A stretch of 33,345 nt of DNA. Origin: Geobacteraceae bacterium (GTDB taxonomy: Bacteria > Desulfobacterota > Desulfuromonadia > Geobacterales > Geobacteraceae). The position numbers and the translations under genes were made by a program. The notes beneath the pieces were generated by a model, which was not told where the DNA came from, did no database searches, and worked only from the letters and a program-made list of their open reading frames with translations. The stretch spans positions 1 through 33,345 of the forward strand of contig JARKPN010000117.1 in assembly GCA_029975275.1 (NCBI GenBank). Direction: 5' to 3'. The stretch's first letter is position 1; each line of letters opens with the position of its first letter. Of this stretch, positions 16,582-26,000 are shown one piece after another.

Positions 16582-18993
16582 ATGAAAAATGAATCGGCGA
16601 CTGAAACCAGGACGAGCATCCTCGTGGTGGAGGATGAGCTCATCATAGCCAGGGGGATCGAGAAACGGCTGAAGGCCCTGGGATATTCCGTGGTCGATAC
16701 GGTAGCCTCGGGGGAAGAGGCGGTTGCAAGGGCGCTGGAAACCATGCCGGACCTGGTGCTCATGGACATATGCCTCCAGGGGGAGATGGACGGGGTGGCG
16801 GCGGCCGAGCATATCCGTGCCAGGGTGGACATCCCCGTGGTTTATCTTACGGCCTATGCGGACTCCGATACCCTGGGGAGGGCGAAGGTTACCGAGCCGT
16901 TCGGCTATATTGTCAAGCCCTTCCAGGACTTTACCCTCAATTCGGCCATCGAGATGGCCATCTACAAACACGGAATGGAGAGCAGGCTGCGCCGTAGCGA
17001 ACGGCTCCTGTCCCTGAAAAACCGGATCGCCAATATATTTCTCACTGTGCCGGACGAGGAGATGTACGGTGGGGTCCTGGAGGTGATTCTGGATTTCATG
17101 AAGTGCGCCTACGGGTTCTTCGGTTATGTTGCGGAGAGCGGTGACCTGGTCGTACCCTCCCTGGGGGGGGATGTGTGGAAGAAATGCGGGGTTTCAGAGA
17201 AGACCCTGACGTTTTCGCAGGAGCGCTGGACCGGACTGTGGGGCCGGGCGCTGAGGGAGGGTAAGCCGTTTTGTTCCACCGGACCGTTTCATCTCCCGGA
17301 AGGGCACGTCTTTTTTTCCTCATTTCTTGTGGTGCCGCTGTTGTACAGGGGGGATTGTATCGGGCTCCTGGCGGTGGCCGACAAGGAAGGGGGGTTCGAC
17401 AAGGACGACGGGGAATTTCTCGAGTCCATAGCCGTAAGGACGGCTCCTATCCTGCACGCTCGCCTGTTGAGGGACCGGGAGGAGCGGGAACGGAAACGTG
17501 CCGAGGAGATACTTCGCAAGGTATTCGATACGGTACCCGACCTGTTTTCCATAATCGACCGGGATTTCAGGATTGTCCTGTCCAACTGGCACGGGGGGTA
17601 CGATTACGTCCATCAGGAGAGAAGGAATGCGCCCCCCTATTGCTACAAGGTCTACTACGGGCGGGACAAGCCGTGCGAAGGCTGTCACGTACGAGAGGTC
17701 TACGTTACGGGCAAACCGGTTTTCAGGCGGAAATTCAATCCAAGGATAGGACACGTGGAAATCTTTGCCTATCCCATATTCGACGGGCAGGGAAATGTCG
17801 AGATGGTGACGGAGCAGGTCCGTGACATCACCGAGAAACTGCGGATGGAGGAGGAGCTTTTAAAGGCCCAGAAGCTCGAATCCATCGGCATCCTCGCCGG
17901 GGGAATCGCTCACGATTTCAACAACCTGCTGACGGCTATCCTCGGCAATATATCCCTGTCGAAGATGTATGTATCCGAGGGAGACAGGGTGTTTGCCAAG
18001 CTTGTCGAGGCTGAGAAGGCGGCGTTGCGCGCCCGTGATCTGACCCAGCAGCTGCTGACCTTTTCACGGGGGGGTGCACCGGTCAAGAAGAAGTCCTCCG
18101 TGGCCGAAATCGCCAGGGAATCGGCTTCGTTTGCCCTGAGCGGGTCGCGCAGCAGCTGTTTTTTCTGCATTCCCGACGACCTGTGGCAGGCGGAGGTGGA
18201 TCAGGGACAGCTGAGCCAGGTGATCAACAATCTCATCCTGAACGCCGATCAGGCCATGCCTTCCGGGGGGTTAATCGAGGTGACCTGTGAAAATGCCTGT
18301 CTCGCCGGGCGGGAGCTTCCACCGCTTCGGGAAGGGCGCTACGTGGTCGTATCGATCAGGGATCACGGTGCCGGTATCCTTCCCGATGTGCTGCCCCGGA
18401 TCTTCGACCCCTATTTCACCACCAAGCAGGGGGGCAAGGGGCTGGGCCTGTCCACGGTATATTCCATCATCAGGAACCACGAGGGACATATTACCGTCAC
18501 CACCCAACCTGACAAGGGAACCACGTTCACCGTCTATCTACCCTGCGGCGGCGACGATGCGACTTGTTCAGGGCATGACGAAGGGATTCTCCAGGAGGGG
18601 GCGGCTGCGGCCCCCAGGGGAAGGATCCTGGTAATGGACGACGAGGAAAACATCAGGGAAGTGCTCGGAGAGATGCTTGACTTTATCGGCTACGGTGCGG
18701 AATTCGCACGGGACGGTGCCGAGGCGGTGGACCTCTACGCAAAATGCCTGGGGTCTGCTGATCCGATTGCCGCCGTGATCCTCGACCTGACCATTCCCGG
18801 GGGCATGGGGGGGAAAGAGGCGGTTGAAAAGCTGAGGGAGCTGGACCCCGGACTGAAGGCCATCGTTTCCAGCGGTTATTCCAATGACCCGATCATGTCC
18901 GATTACCGGACCTTCGGCTTCCGGGGCATCATTACCAAGCCGTACAAGCTGACGGAACTGAAAAAGGTGCTGAGCGAGGTGCTAGGGGGGTAG
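16582..18993 (+). CDS. REC-GAF-PAS hybrid sensor histidine kinase with C-terminal receiver
   Basis: 803-aa cytoplasmic protein. REC1 about 12-128: VEDE, D62 in [14 protein letters not shown]-like domain about 140-300. PAS about 312-430, carrying a Cys cluster ([18 protein letters not shown]10-C-X2-C). HisKA with H444 (AHDFNN). HATPase_c about 535-655 with the N-box [12 protein letters not shown] and [15 protein letters not shown]2 about 685-800 with D735 (ILDLTIPGG) and KPY. The ATG at 16582 has GAGGG upstream; the frame is open to 16546. The receiver-sensor-kinase-receiver order fits a multistep phosphorelay node. CEGCH looks like a heme-c motif, but the protein has no export signal, so a metal or redox PAS is more likely. 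No output regulator adjoins it. Confidence 0.93.
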   Translation: MKNESATETRTSILVVEDELIIARGIEKRLKALGYSVVDTVASGEEAVARALETMPDLVLMDICLQGEMDGVAAAEHIRARVDIPVVYLTAYADSDTLGRAKVTEPFGYIVKPFQDFTLNSAIEMAIYKHGMESRLRRSERLLSLKNRIANIFLTVPDEEMYGGVLEVILDFMKCAYGFFGYVAESGDLVVPSLGGDVWKKCGVSEKTLTFSQERWTGLWGRALREGKPFCSTGPFHLPEGHVFFSSFLVVPLLYRGDCIGLLAVADKEGGFDKDDGEFLESIAVRTAPILHARLLRDREERERKRAEEILRKVFDTVPDLFSIIDRDFRIVLSNWHGGYDYVHQERRNAPPYCYKVYYGRDKPCEGCHVREVYVTGKPVFRRKFNPRIGHVEIFAYPIFDGQGNVEMVTEQVRDITEKLRMEEELLKAQKLESIGILAGGIAHDFNNLLTAILGNISLSKMYVSEGDRVFAKLVEAEKAALRARDLTQQLLTFSRGGAPVKKKSSVAEIARESASFALSGSRSSCFFCIPDDLWQAEVDQGQLSQVINNLILNADQAMPSGGLIEVTCENACLAGRELPPLREGRYVVVSIRDHGAGILPDVLPRIFDPYFTTKQGGKGLGLSTVYSIIRNHEGHITVTTQPDKGTTFTVYLPCGGDDATCSGHDEGILQEGAAAAPRGRILVMDDEENIREVLGEMLDFIGYGAEFARDGAEAVDLYAKCLGSADPIAAVILDLTIPGGMGGKEAVEKLRELDPGLKAIVSSGYSNDPIMSDYRTFGFRGIITKPYKLTELKKVLSEVLGG

Positions 18994-19564
18994 GGAGGCC
19001 GGAGCTGGAGGCTGCTGATTGATATCGCGACGGTGGTCCCCTTATAGTCCGTAAGAGGGGTGGCCCGTGCTCGGTGTGGTATGAACGGCCCTGATAATAC
19101 CTCATGAAAGTAAGTCTGTGGAGTAATTTCTCAATTTAACTGCATATTCCTGGTATCCGCATTTTGAGTGTCCCGCCCGTTATTATTCCAACACAGCAAC
19201 ACTACTCAAGCATCCTCTTTCCTGCCCGCGCGGGTATCCGCTGCGGGGAGGCGCTATCATTTCTTTGCTTGCCCGCAAAATGCCCAATCCCGGTTCGGCG
19301 TATATAGTAGTAATTTGGGGAATAGTCTTCCCGATTGTGTGGCCATAAAAATCTTGGCGCTCGCATTCGCAACGCCTTCCAGCTAAATCTTTCCATATGG
19401 AGCCCCAGTCCGGCCCTGTGCGGCAGTCCTCCTGCCAGACACTTTATTCTGTTTGTGCCACAAAATATTGATAATTTAATAATTAAAAATATATAAATTT
19501 TCTTGATATTATGAAAATAATATGCTATTTACCAAATAATTTTGATGTAAGGAGGATGCGAATT
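18994..19564. other. 571-bp gene-poor gap before the Hcp module; possible phage-associated remnant
   Basis: No convincing gene. Seen: an imperfect hairpin near 19038-19060 (CCCCTTA, 7-nt loop, TAAGAGGGG with a 2-nt bulge). A 72-codon GTG-initiated frame (19168-19386, plus) has no ribosome binding site; its translation (AAGRRYHFFACPQNAQSRF, then GNSLPDCVAIKI) reminds me of Phage_ASH/Icd-like fragments found near phages and satellites. From about 19455 the DNA becomes very AT-rich up to the hcp ribosome binding site. I treat the region as non-coding with a possible element scar. Confidence 0.4.
19468..19495 (+). promoter_or_regulatory. Candidate promoter for the Hcp-effector module
   Basis: TTGATA, 16 nt, TATATA within an AT-rich block about 70 bp before the hcp start. 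Other pairs in this block are possible because of its base composition. I found no sigma54 -24/-12 element with correct spacing. Confidence 0.4.
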
Positions 19565-20050
19565 ATGGCTATACCTGCTCATCTCACACTTACGGGTGAA
19601 AAACAGGGCAAGATTGATGGTTCCTGTGAAATGCAGGGGCGGGAAGGGACAATCCTGGTTTACGGCATGCATCATGACGTCAGCATTCCGAGCAGTCCGA
19701 CCGACGGGCTGTCCACGGGCAAGCGCGTCCATGGACCGCTCGACGTCATCAAGGAGTACGACAAGAGCTCGCCAAAGCTCTACCAGGCTCTCTGTACCGT
19801 GGAGCATATGAAGGAGGTTACGATCAAATGGTACAGGATCACCAAGCTGGGGACCGAAGATCATTATTTCACTCATAAACTGGAAGACGCCATTGTCGTT
19901 AGCCTCAAACCTTACATGCCGAATACTTTGGTTGCGGAAAACGAACCGTACCGGCATATGGAAATCGTGTCCTTCGCTTACAAGAAGATCAGGTGGACAT
20001 GGGAACCGAACGGCATTGAGGCCGAAGATTCATGGGCCGTGCCGAGGTAG
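19565..20050 (+). CDS. hcp: Hcp-family type VI secretion tube protein
   Basis: 161-aa protein of the Hcp1 family; Hcp hexamers stack to form the T6SS inner tube and can carry effectors in the lumen. Seen: the family N-terminus MAIPAHLTLTGEKQGKIDG, then QGREGTILVYG and H..SIP. In the middle comes GKRVHGPLDVIKEYDKSSPKLYQAL, followed by VTIKWYRI, the ...YFTHKLEDAIVVS strand, and the C-terminal YKKIRWTWE, all characteristic. The ATG at 19565 is 9 nt after AAGGAGG; the open frame back to 19511 is discarded. It is followed after 43 bp by a Tlde1-like effector gene and then a signal-peptide protein. No tssB/C, tssK, vgrG or clpV gene is in the window, so this is an orphan hcp locus relying on a T6SS elsewhere. 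Confidence 0.95.
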   Translation: MAIPAHLTLTGEKQGKIDGSCEMQGREGTILVYGMHHDVSIPSSPTDGLSTGKRVHGPLDVIKEYDKSSPKLYQALCTVEHMKEVTIKWYRITKLGTEDHYFTHKLEDAIVVSLKPYMPNTLVAENEPYRHMEIVSFAYKKIRWTWEPNGIEAEDSWAVPR

Positions 20051-20093
20051 TGCATCCGGGACGGCAAAGAGAAAACATGGGGAGAGAATGCGC

Positions 20094-20453
20094 ATGGCAT
20101 GGGTGTATTTTCAAAGAACCGGTGACATCGTTCATAACGTAGAATATATGGGGAAAGGGTATTCCGGGTACGGCGGCTATTGCAACAAGGCCGACTTTGA
20201 GCATGTTCGGAACCAGGGGCCGATTCCCAGGGGTTGGTACAGGATCGGCCATGCACGCAAAAGTGCCAGCACGGGACCTTATACCATGAATTTGGCTCCT
20301 GTCGGTCATGACGCGCATGGACGGACGTTATTTCGCATTCACGGGGACAGCAGGACAATTCCCGGTGGAGCTTCAACCGGGTGTATAATTTTACCCTTTG
20401 AAATTCGGAAGAAAATTGCTGAAAGCGGTGATATCGATTTGCAAGTGATCTAA
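20094..20453 (+). CDS. Tlde1-like (DUF2778) T6SS peptidoglycan-targeting effector
   Basis: 119-aa protein without signal peptide. Seen: RIHGDSRTIPGG then ASTGCIILP, with His83 and Cys97 as the likely catalytic pair, and an upstream GPIPRGWYRIG strand. This pattern matches the tlde1/DUF2778 domain. Known family role: Salmonella Tlde1 is a T6SS effector with L,D-transpeptidase-exchange/carboxypeptidase activity on peptidoglycan tetrapeptides in the target periplasm. Position directly after hcp supports delivery in the Hcp tube. ATG 20094 is preferred (GGGGAG 9 nt upstream); ATG 20088 would lie too close to it. The TAA stop overlaps the TAAGGAG ribosome binding site of the next gene, which implies translational coupling. 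Confidence 0.85.
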   Translation: MAWVYFQRTGDIVHNVEYMGKGYSGYGGYCNKADFEHVRNQGPIPRGWYRIGHARKSASTGPYTMNLAPVGHDAHGRTLFRIHGDSRTIPGGASTGCIILPFEIRKKIAESGDIDLQVI

Positions 20454-20463
20454 GGAGATAGCT

Positions 20464-21015
20464 ATGCTCAAAATTGTATTTACTAGCATGATCGCCTCAT
20501 TCCTGATGCTTGCCAGTAATGTTCAATCCGAGGAACTTGATTCCGGTCAGATTCTTCGGGAGATTAAGCATAAGGGTGCAAAGAGCGTCATTGCCGAATA
20601 CTGGGTGACCGAAGACTACCAAAAGTCGGAGCGGCTGGTGAATTCCATCTCCAGCGGAAAAAAGGAATGGCTGGAAGTCGCGAAGCTGTTGATGGCCGAG
20701 AGTGACGCAGGGGTGACGGAGGAATTGTTTTTCGCGCTTTCTCTGGCTTTGCCCAAAAATCCCATCAGCGTGCTTTCACTATTGAAAACACAAGAATTCA
20801 GAGCCCAGCCGACTGATTTTAATATTGACTGGATTTGCAGAGACCCATACTACGAAGACACCGTAGACCTTGCAACGGAGGAGAAATTTCTCAGGGATGC
20901 TGAAAAGGCTCTTGTCTACATGCATGATCCGACGCAGGATAAGGAACTCGACGCTCTTCGCTGGCAGTGCCTTGAAAGTATACGAAGGGATTTGAGAAGA
21001 GTAGAAAAGGAATAA
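20464..21015 (+). CDS. Exported protein, probable periplasmic immunity protein for the Tlde1-like effector
   Basis: 183-aa protein. An N-terminal signal peptide of about 22 residues (MLKIVFTSMIASFLMLASNVQS) is followed by an acidic, mostly helical mature domain (ILREIKHKGAKSVIAEYW, then ELFFALSLALPKNP). Two Cys (WICRDP and WQCLES) could form a disulfide. I do not recognise a Pfam family. The call rests on position (10 bp after the effector, AAGGAGA ribosome binding site overlapping the effector stop) and on predicted export to the compartment where a peptidoglycan-acting effector works. It looks more AT-rich than the flanking genes. A cognate immunity protein is the simplest reading, but no interaction evidence exists here. 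Confidence 0.65.
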   Translation: MLKIVFTSMIASFLMLASNVQSEELDSGQILREIKHKGAKSVIAEYWVTEDYQKSERLVNSISSGKKEWLEVAKLLMAESDAGVTEELFFALSLALPKNPISVLSLLKTQEFRAQPTDFNIDWICRDPYYEDTVDLATEEKFLRDAEKALVYMHDPTQDKELDALRWQCLESIRRDLRRVEKE

Positions 21016-21206
21016 GTATACCGTCCCGGAAAAACCGATAACCGTTATTCCTCCAGCGTTACCACTACCAAAACAAGAAGGTCCAGTCCCTGAAAGATAG
21101 GAGATAAAGTTTGTTCTCCAGCGGCATGGTGTCCAGTTGAACAGGGTGTAAGATTGACGGAAGCTTTTCCCTTTCCAACCCTTCCCGTTCATGCTACTTT
21201 GATTCC

Positions 21207-22877
21207 ATGTCCTGGAAAATAAAGGAAAAATACCGCAAACTCCTGGCCGCTGAGGAGGGGCACGTCATCAAGGACTGGGGCGGCAAGCTGACCGTCTGTC
21301 TGGCCTATCCCAACCACTACCCCACGGCCATGGGAAACCTGGGGTTCCAGACGGTCTACTCCCTGTGCAACGGCCTTCCGGATGTGGTCTGCGAGCGCGC
21401 CTTTCTCCCCGATGCCGCGGAGTTGAGGGAGTATGAGAAGTCGGGCGGCCGTCTCCTCTCCCTCGAATCCCAGTGTCCCCTGTATGAATTCGACGTCATC
21501 GCCTTCTCGGTCTCCTTCGAGAACGACTACCTGAACATCCCGAAAATATTGCACCTGGCCGCTGTCCCGCCGTTTTCGTCCGAACGGGGGGGGCGGTTCC
21601 CCCTGGTAATCGCCGGGGGCGCGGCGCTGTTCCTCAACCCCGAGCCGGTCGCCGACCTCCTGGACCTGGTGTGCCTCGGTGAGGGAGAGGTCGTGCTTCC
21701 TCCTCTTCTTGAGCTGCTTCTGGCGGAACAGGACGCCGGCCGGGAGGCGCTGCTGGAGAAGGCGGCCCACCTTCCCGGCATTTACGTCCCCTCCCTTTAT
21801 GAGGTCATGCCCGGCACCGCCTCATTCACCCCGCTCCATGGGGCGCCGCCGAAAGTGAAGCGGGTCTTCGAACCGGAGCTGGCCCGCTCGCCGGTCACTA
21901 CCGTCATCTCCGCCCCGGGTGCCGAGTTCTCCGACATGTTCCTGATCGAGCTGTCGCGGGGGTGCCCCCGGGGGTGCCGGTTCTGCGCGGCCGGATTCAT
22001 CTACCATCCCTATCGGCAGCGGCCCCTGGAACTGCTGAAGGAGCAGGCGGCACGGGGTCTGGAGGAGAAGGGGAGGCTGGGGCTGGTGGGGGCGGCAGTC
22101 TCCGATTTCCGTGAGATAGGCGAGCTGAGCCGTTTCATTTCCGGCATGGGGGGGAAGGCGTCGGTCTCCTCTCTCCGCATCGATGCCCTGGACCGAGACC
22201 TCCTGGACCTCCTCTGCGCAAGCGGACACAAGACCATCGCCCTGGCTCCGGAAGGGGGCTCCCAAAGGCTCCGGGACCTCATCAGGAAGGGGATAACCGA
22301 GGAGCAGATCCTGGCCGCCTGCGACACCCTCATCGGCCGGGATATCCTGAACCTGAAGCTCTATTTCATTCTCGGTCTCCCCACCGAGACCGACGATGAC
22401 CTCGCGGAGATGACGGGCCTGATAGAAAAGATCCGCGAGCGGGTCATCGCGGCGGCCAGAAAGAACCGCCGGCTCGGCTCGGTGCTCCTGTCGGTGAATC
22501 CCTTTGTCCCCAAGCCCTTTACCCCGCTCCAGTGGTGCGGTATGGAGGATCTGTCGTCCCTGGAACGGAAATACGCCTTTCTGCGCCGGTTTGCGGGCGG
22601 TCTGTCCAACGTGGAGATCCGCCTGGAAAGCCTGCGGGAGGCATACCTGCAGGCGCTTCTCTCCCGCGGTGGTCGCGGGCTGGCGCCGTTGCTGGTCAAG
22701 GCCCGCGAGACCGGAGGCTGGAAGCGGGCCGCCAGGGAGCTGTCCATCGATACAGAGTGGCTGGTCCACCGGACCATCCCGCTCCATGAGCCCCTGCCGT
22801 GGGACATCATCGACAGCGGCGACCGGGAGCGGCTGGTCGCGGAATATGGGAAGGCGCTGGGCACCGGGGGAGAATGA
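21207..22877 (+). CDS. B12-binding-like radical SAM protein
   Basis: 556-aa cytoplasmic Fe-S enzyme of unknown reaction. Residues about 25-195 form a Rossmann-like cobalamin-binding-type domain (LTVCLAYPNHYPTAMGNLG, then FDVIAFSVSFENDY, then IAGGAALFLNPEP), but the B12 His motif DxHxxG is absent. The radical SAM domain, about 235-470, has the cluster motif CPRGCRFC with Cys 253, 257 and 260, then the SAM-binding LAPEGGSQRLRD and FILGLPTETDDD segments. The C-terminal about 80 residues may be a substrate or accessory part. ATG 21207 has no Shine-Dalgarno; no better start is seen. It precedes smc on the same strand, 161 bp apart. Similar to rSAM proteins of the TIGR03960/YgiQ-like type; precise family not certain. 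Confidence 0.88.
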   Translation: MSWKIKEKYRKLLAAEEGHVIKDWGGKLTVCLAYPNHYPTAMGNLGFQTVYSLCNGLPDVVCERAFLPDAAELREYEKSGGRLLSLESQCPLYEFDVIAFSVSFENDYLNIPKILHLAAVPPFSSERGGRFPLVIAGGAALFLNPEPVADLLDLVCLGEGEVVLPPLLELLLAEQDAGREALLEKAAHLPGIYVPSLYEVMPGTASFTPLHGAPPKVKRVFEPELARSPVTTVISAPGAEFSDMFLIELSRGCPRGCRFCAAGFIYHPYRQRPLELLKEQAARGLEEKGRLGLVGAAVSDFREIGELSRFISGMGGKASVSSLRIDALDRDLLDLLCASGHKTIALAPEGGSQRLRDLIRKGITEEQILAACDTLIGRDILNLKLYFILGLPTETDDDLAEMTGLIEKIRERVIAAARKNRRLGSVLLSVNPFVPKPFTPLQWCGMEDLSSLERKYAFLRRFAGGLSNVEIRLESLREAYLQALLSRGGRGLAPLLVKARETGGWKRAARELSIDTEWLVHRTIPLHEPLPWDIIDSGDRERLVAEYGKALGTGGE

Positions 22878-22999
22878 ACCGAGCCCTTGCCCCGTTGCCT
22901 GAGAAGCGGTCGAGACGCCATCCGTCTATGCAGTAATTGATAGAATTTGTTGAACAATTTCAACCCAATCCGACCGATTTTCTTCCCCTATCTATTGCC

Positions 23000-23028
23000 T
23001 TTACAAGAAAAGCCCCCCTTGCTACTAT
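23000..23028 (+). promoter_or_regulatory. Sigma70-type promoter immediately upstream of smc
   Basis: TTTACA, exactly 17 nt, TACTAT. The -10 element ends 10 bp before the smc ATG, so the transcript would begin only a few bases from the start codon. A small inverted repeat GTTGAA/TTCAAC (22951-22966) lies further upstream. Confidence 0.55.
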
Positions 23029-23038
23029 TACCTCGCCC

Positions 23039-26000
23039 ATGATAATCAGCCGTCTGCAAATACACGGATTCAAATCCTTCGCCGACAAGGTCTGCCTCGA
23101 TTTCCAGAAGGGGATAACCGCGGTGGTGGGGCCCAACGGCTGCGGCAAGTCGAACATCGTCGACGCCATCCGCTGGGTCATGGGCGAGCAGTCCGCCAAG
23201 ACCCTGCGGGGCAAGAGCATGGAGGACACCATCTTCGGCGGCAGCGAGGGGCGCAAGCCGCTGGGGATGACCGAGGTGTCGCTCTTTTTCTCCACCGAGG
23301 ACGGCCGCATCCCTGCCAAGTACCTCAATTTCAGCGAGATCCAGGTCACCCGTCGCCTCTACCGGGACGGCGAGAGCGAGTACCTGCTGAACGGCGCCCA
23401 CTGCCGCCTCATGGACATCGCCGAGCTGTTCATGGACACGGGCGCCGGCGCCAAGGCCTACTCCATCATCGAGCAGGGAAAGATCGGCATGATCCTCAGT
23501 GCCAAGCCGGAGGAGCGGCGCTTCATCATCGAGGAGGCCGCCGGGGTCACCAAGTTCAAGGCCCGCAAGCAGGTGGCCCTGAAGAAGATAGACGCCACCC
23601 GGCAGAACCTGCTCCGCATCGGCGATATCGTGGCCGAGCTGCGCAGACAGATGAACTCGCTCCAGCGTCAGGCCAAAAAGGCCGAGAAATTCGGGGAGTA
23701 CCGTGAGGAGCTGAAGGAGATCGAGCTGCTGTTCGCCACCAGGGCGTTTCTCGACCTGACCCGGGAGAAACAGGCCGCGGAGCAGGAGGTGTCGCGGTTC
23801 CGGGAACGCTCGGCCGACAATGGCCGTGAAGTCGAGAGCTGTTCCCTTGCCCTTGATGAAAAAAGGATTGTCCTGCTGGAGGAAGAGCAGAAACTGAACC
23901 AGGCGCAGGAGGAAACCTACCGGCTCCGGAGCGAGGTGGCGGCGTGCGACAACCGGCTCGGTTTTCAACGGAAGGAGCTCGCCGGCCTGGAAGAGCGGCT
24001 GGCGCGGTTCTCCCGGGAGCTGGCGGACGTGGGCGGTCGGATGCGGGAGGCCGAGGCCGAACGGCTCAAGCTTCAGGAGCAGGGCGCGGCCATGGCTGTC
24101 TCCCTTGCCGAGGAAGAGGAGGGGCTGTCGCTGGCCGAGGACACCCTGGCCAGGCTGTCAGAAGAGGAGAAGGTCGTGTCCCGCAGTCTGGAGGAGCGCC
24201 GGCGTGAGCTGTTCGGGATACTTTCCGAGATATCCCAGTTCAACAACCAGCACGCTGCCGCGGCCAAGAGGCTGGAAGCGGTGCGGGAGCAGCTTGACCG
24301 GAGCCGCAGGGAAGGCATCGGGCTCCATGAGAAGCTGTCGTCCGCCACCGGGAGGGTGGCCGAGCTTGAGGCTGCCCACCGGTCGTTGACGGAACGCAAG
24401 GAGGAACTGGAGAGAGAGTTGGCGGAGCTCAGGCGGCGTGAGGCGGATTTCAGGGCGGACCTGGACGGGGTGGAACACGTCTTCCATGCGGAGCGTGACC
24501 GACTGAACAAGCAGTCTTCCCGGCTCCATTCGCTGCAGGAACTTGAGGCCCAGTTCGCCGGCTACGGCAGGGGGGTACGTTCGCTCTGTCTGGCCGAGCC
24601 GTTCAAGGGCCGCCTGGGAGGGGTCGTCGCCGACATCATCGAGGTGGCAGAGGAATACGAGGTGGCGCTGGAGGCGGCACTGGCCGAGAGGCTGCAGTAC
24701 GTGATCTGCGGCGGAGAGACGGATGCGAGGGAGGCGGTTGCCTTTCTGCGCGAGACCACCGGCGGCAGGTGCGGACTGATCCCGGGAACCCTGAGATTGT
24801 CGGTGAACCGGGAAACACCCCAGGGGGCACGGCGGCTCACGGATCTGATAGCGGTCAACGAGGAGAAGCGCGCACTGGCAGAGGCGCTCCTTGCCCGGAC
24901 CTTCCTGGCGGAGACCCTCGATGCCGCTCTTGGCCTGGCCGCAAGGTTTCCCGGACTGACCTTCGTCACCAGGGATGGGGAGCTGGTGACGGACGGTGGG
25001 ATCCTCCACGGCGGTTCCATGGAGGCCGCGCAGCAGGGGCTGATACACAAGAAGCGCCAGATAAAGGAGTTGACCGCTGAGGTGGCGGCCGTTACCGCCC
25101 GGGTGGCGGAGCTGGAGGCAGAGCGGGAACGGCTGCGGGGCGAGGCCCGAGCCGCCGGGGATTCCCTGAAAAACCTGCGCCAGGAGTTCCATCGTACCGA
25201 GCTCCAGCTGGTCAATTCGGACAAGGACCTGCTGCGCGCCCGGGAAGAGTCGCAGCGGATCGGGGAACGGTTGGCCGTGAAGGCGCTGGAGGACGAGCAG
25301 CTGGCGGAGGAGCGCGAGTCCCTCGAACGGGAACTGGAGCACGTGGCCCGGGAGCGGAGCAGCCGCGAGAGCGGCAAGGAACTGGCGGAACGCGAGCTGA
25401 AGGAGCTGCAGGGCTCCATGGAAGAGATGCGGCGGGAGATCGCGGCGGCCCGGGAAAAGGTCACCGCCCTCAAGGTCGGCTCCGCGGCCCTGCGCGAGAA
25501 ACGGGAGTCGGGCATCAGGGCCGTGAAACGGGTCGAGGAGAGCGTCCTGGACCTGCGGGGCAGGCATGCGCAGTTGGAGAAGGAACTGGAGAGCGGTTCC
25601 CTGGAGCGGGAAGGGATAACCCAAACCATTGCCGCCGGCGAGCTGGAACTGAAGGCGCTGCTGGAGAGACAGGAGCGGATGGAGGCGTCTGCCTCCGCCA
25701 TCCGTGCCCGGTATGAAGCAGAGGCCGGACTGGTGCGGGAGCGGGAAGCCGCCCTTAAGGAGCTGAGGAGTGAGGCCGAGGCGCTGGCGCAGGGGCTCGG
25801 CGAACGCAACCTGAAGCTGACCGAGCTGGAACTGCGGCTGCGGAACGTCGAAGAGACGGTTGCGGACAAGTACCGCGTGACCGTTTCCGACCTGGTACCC
25901 CGCTATGCCGACAACGGCTGCAATGAACAGGAGGCCCGCGCCCGCCAGAAGGAATTGATCGGCCTCATCGAGGGGATAGGCGAGGTCAACCTCACGGCCA

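Noticed and set aside
17680-17695. CEGCH (CxxCH) in the REC-GAF-PAS kinase as a heme-c site
   Set aside because: The protein has no signal peptide or membrane helix, and heme c is attached only after export; a cytoplasmic Cys-cluster PAS is more likely.
19345-19380. Sigma54-like GG...GC element (TTGGCGCTCGCATTCGCA) upstream of hcp
   Set aside because: The GG-to-GC spacing is 11 nt rather than 10, and sigma54 promoters tolerate little spacing change.
19440-19560. AT-rich block as a replication or plasmid origin
   Set aside because: No iterons, DnaA-box cluster or replication gene are present; a promoter/acquired-DNA explanation is enough.
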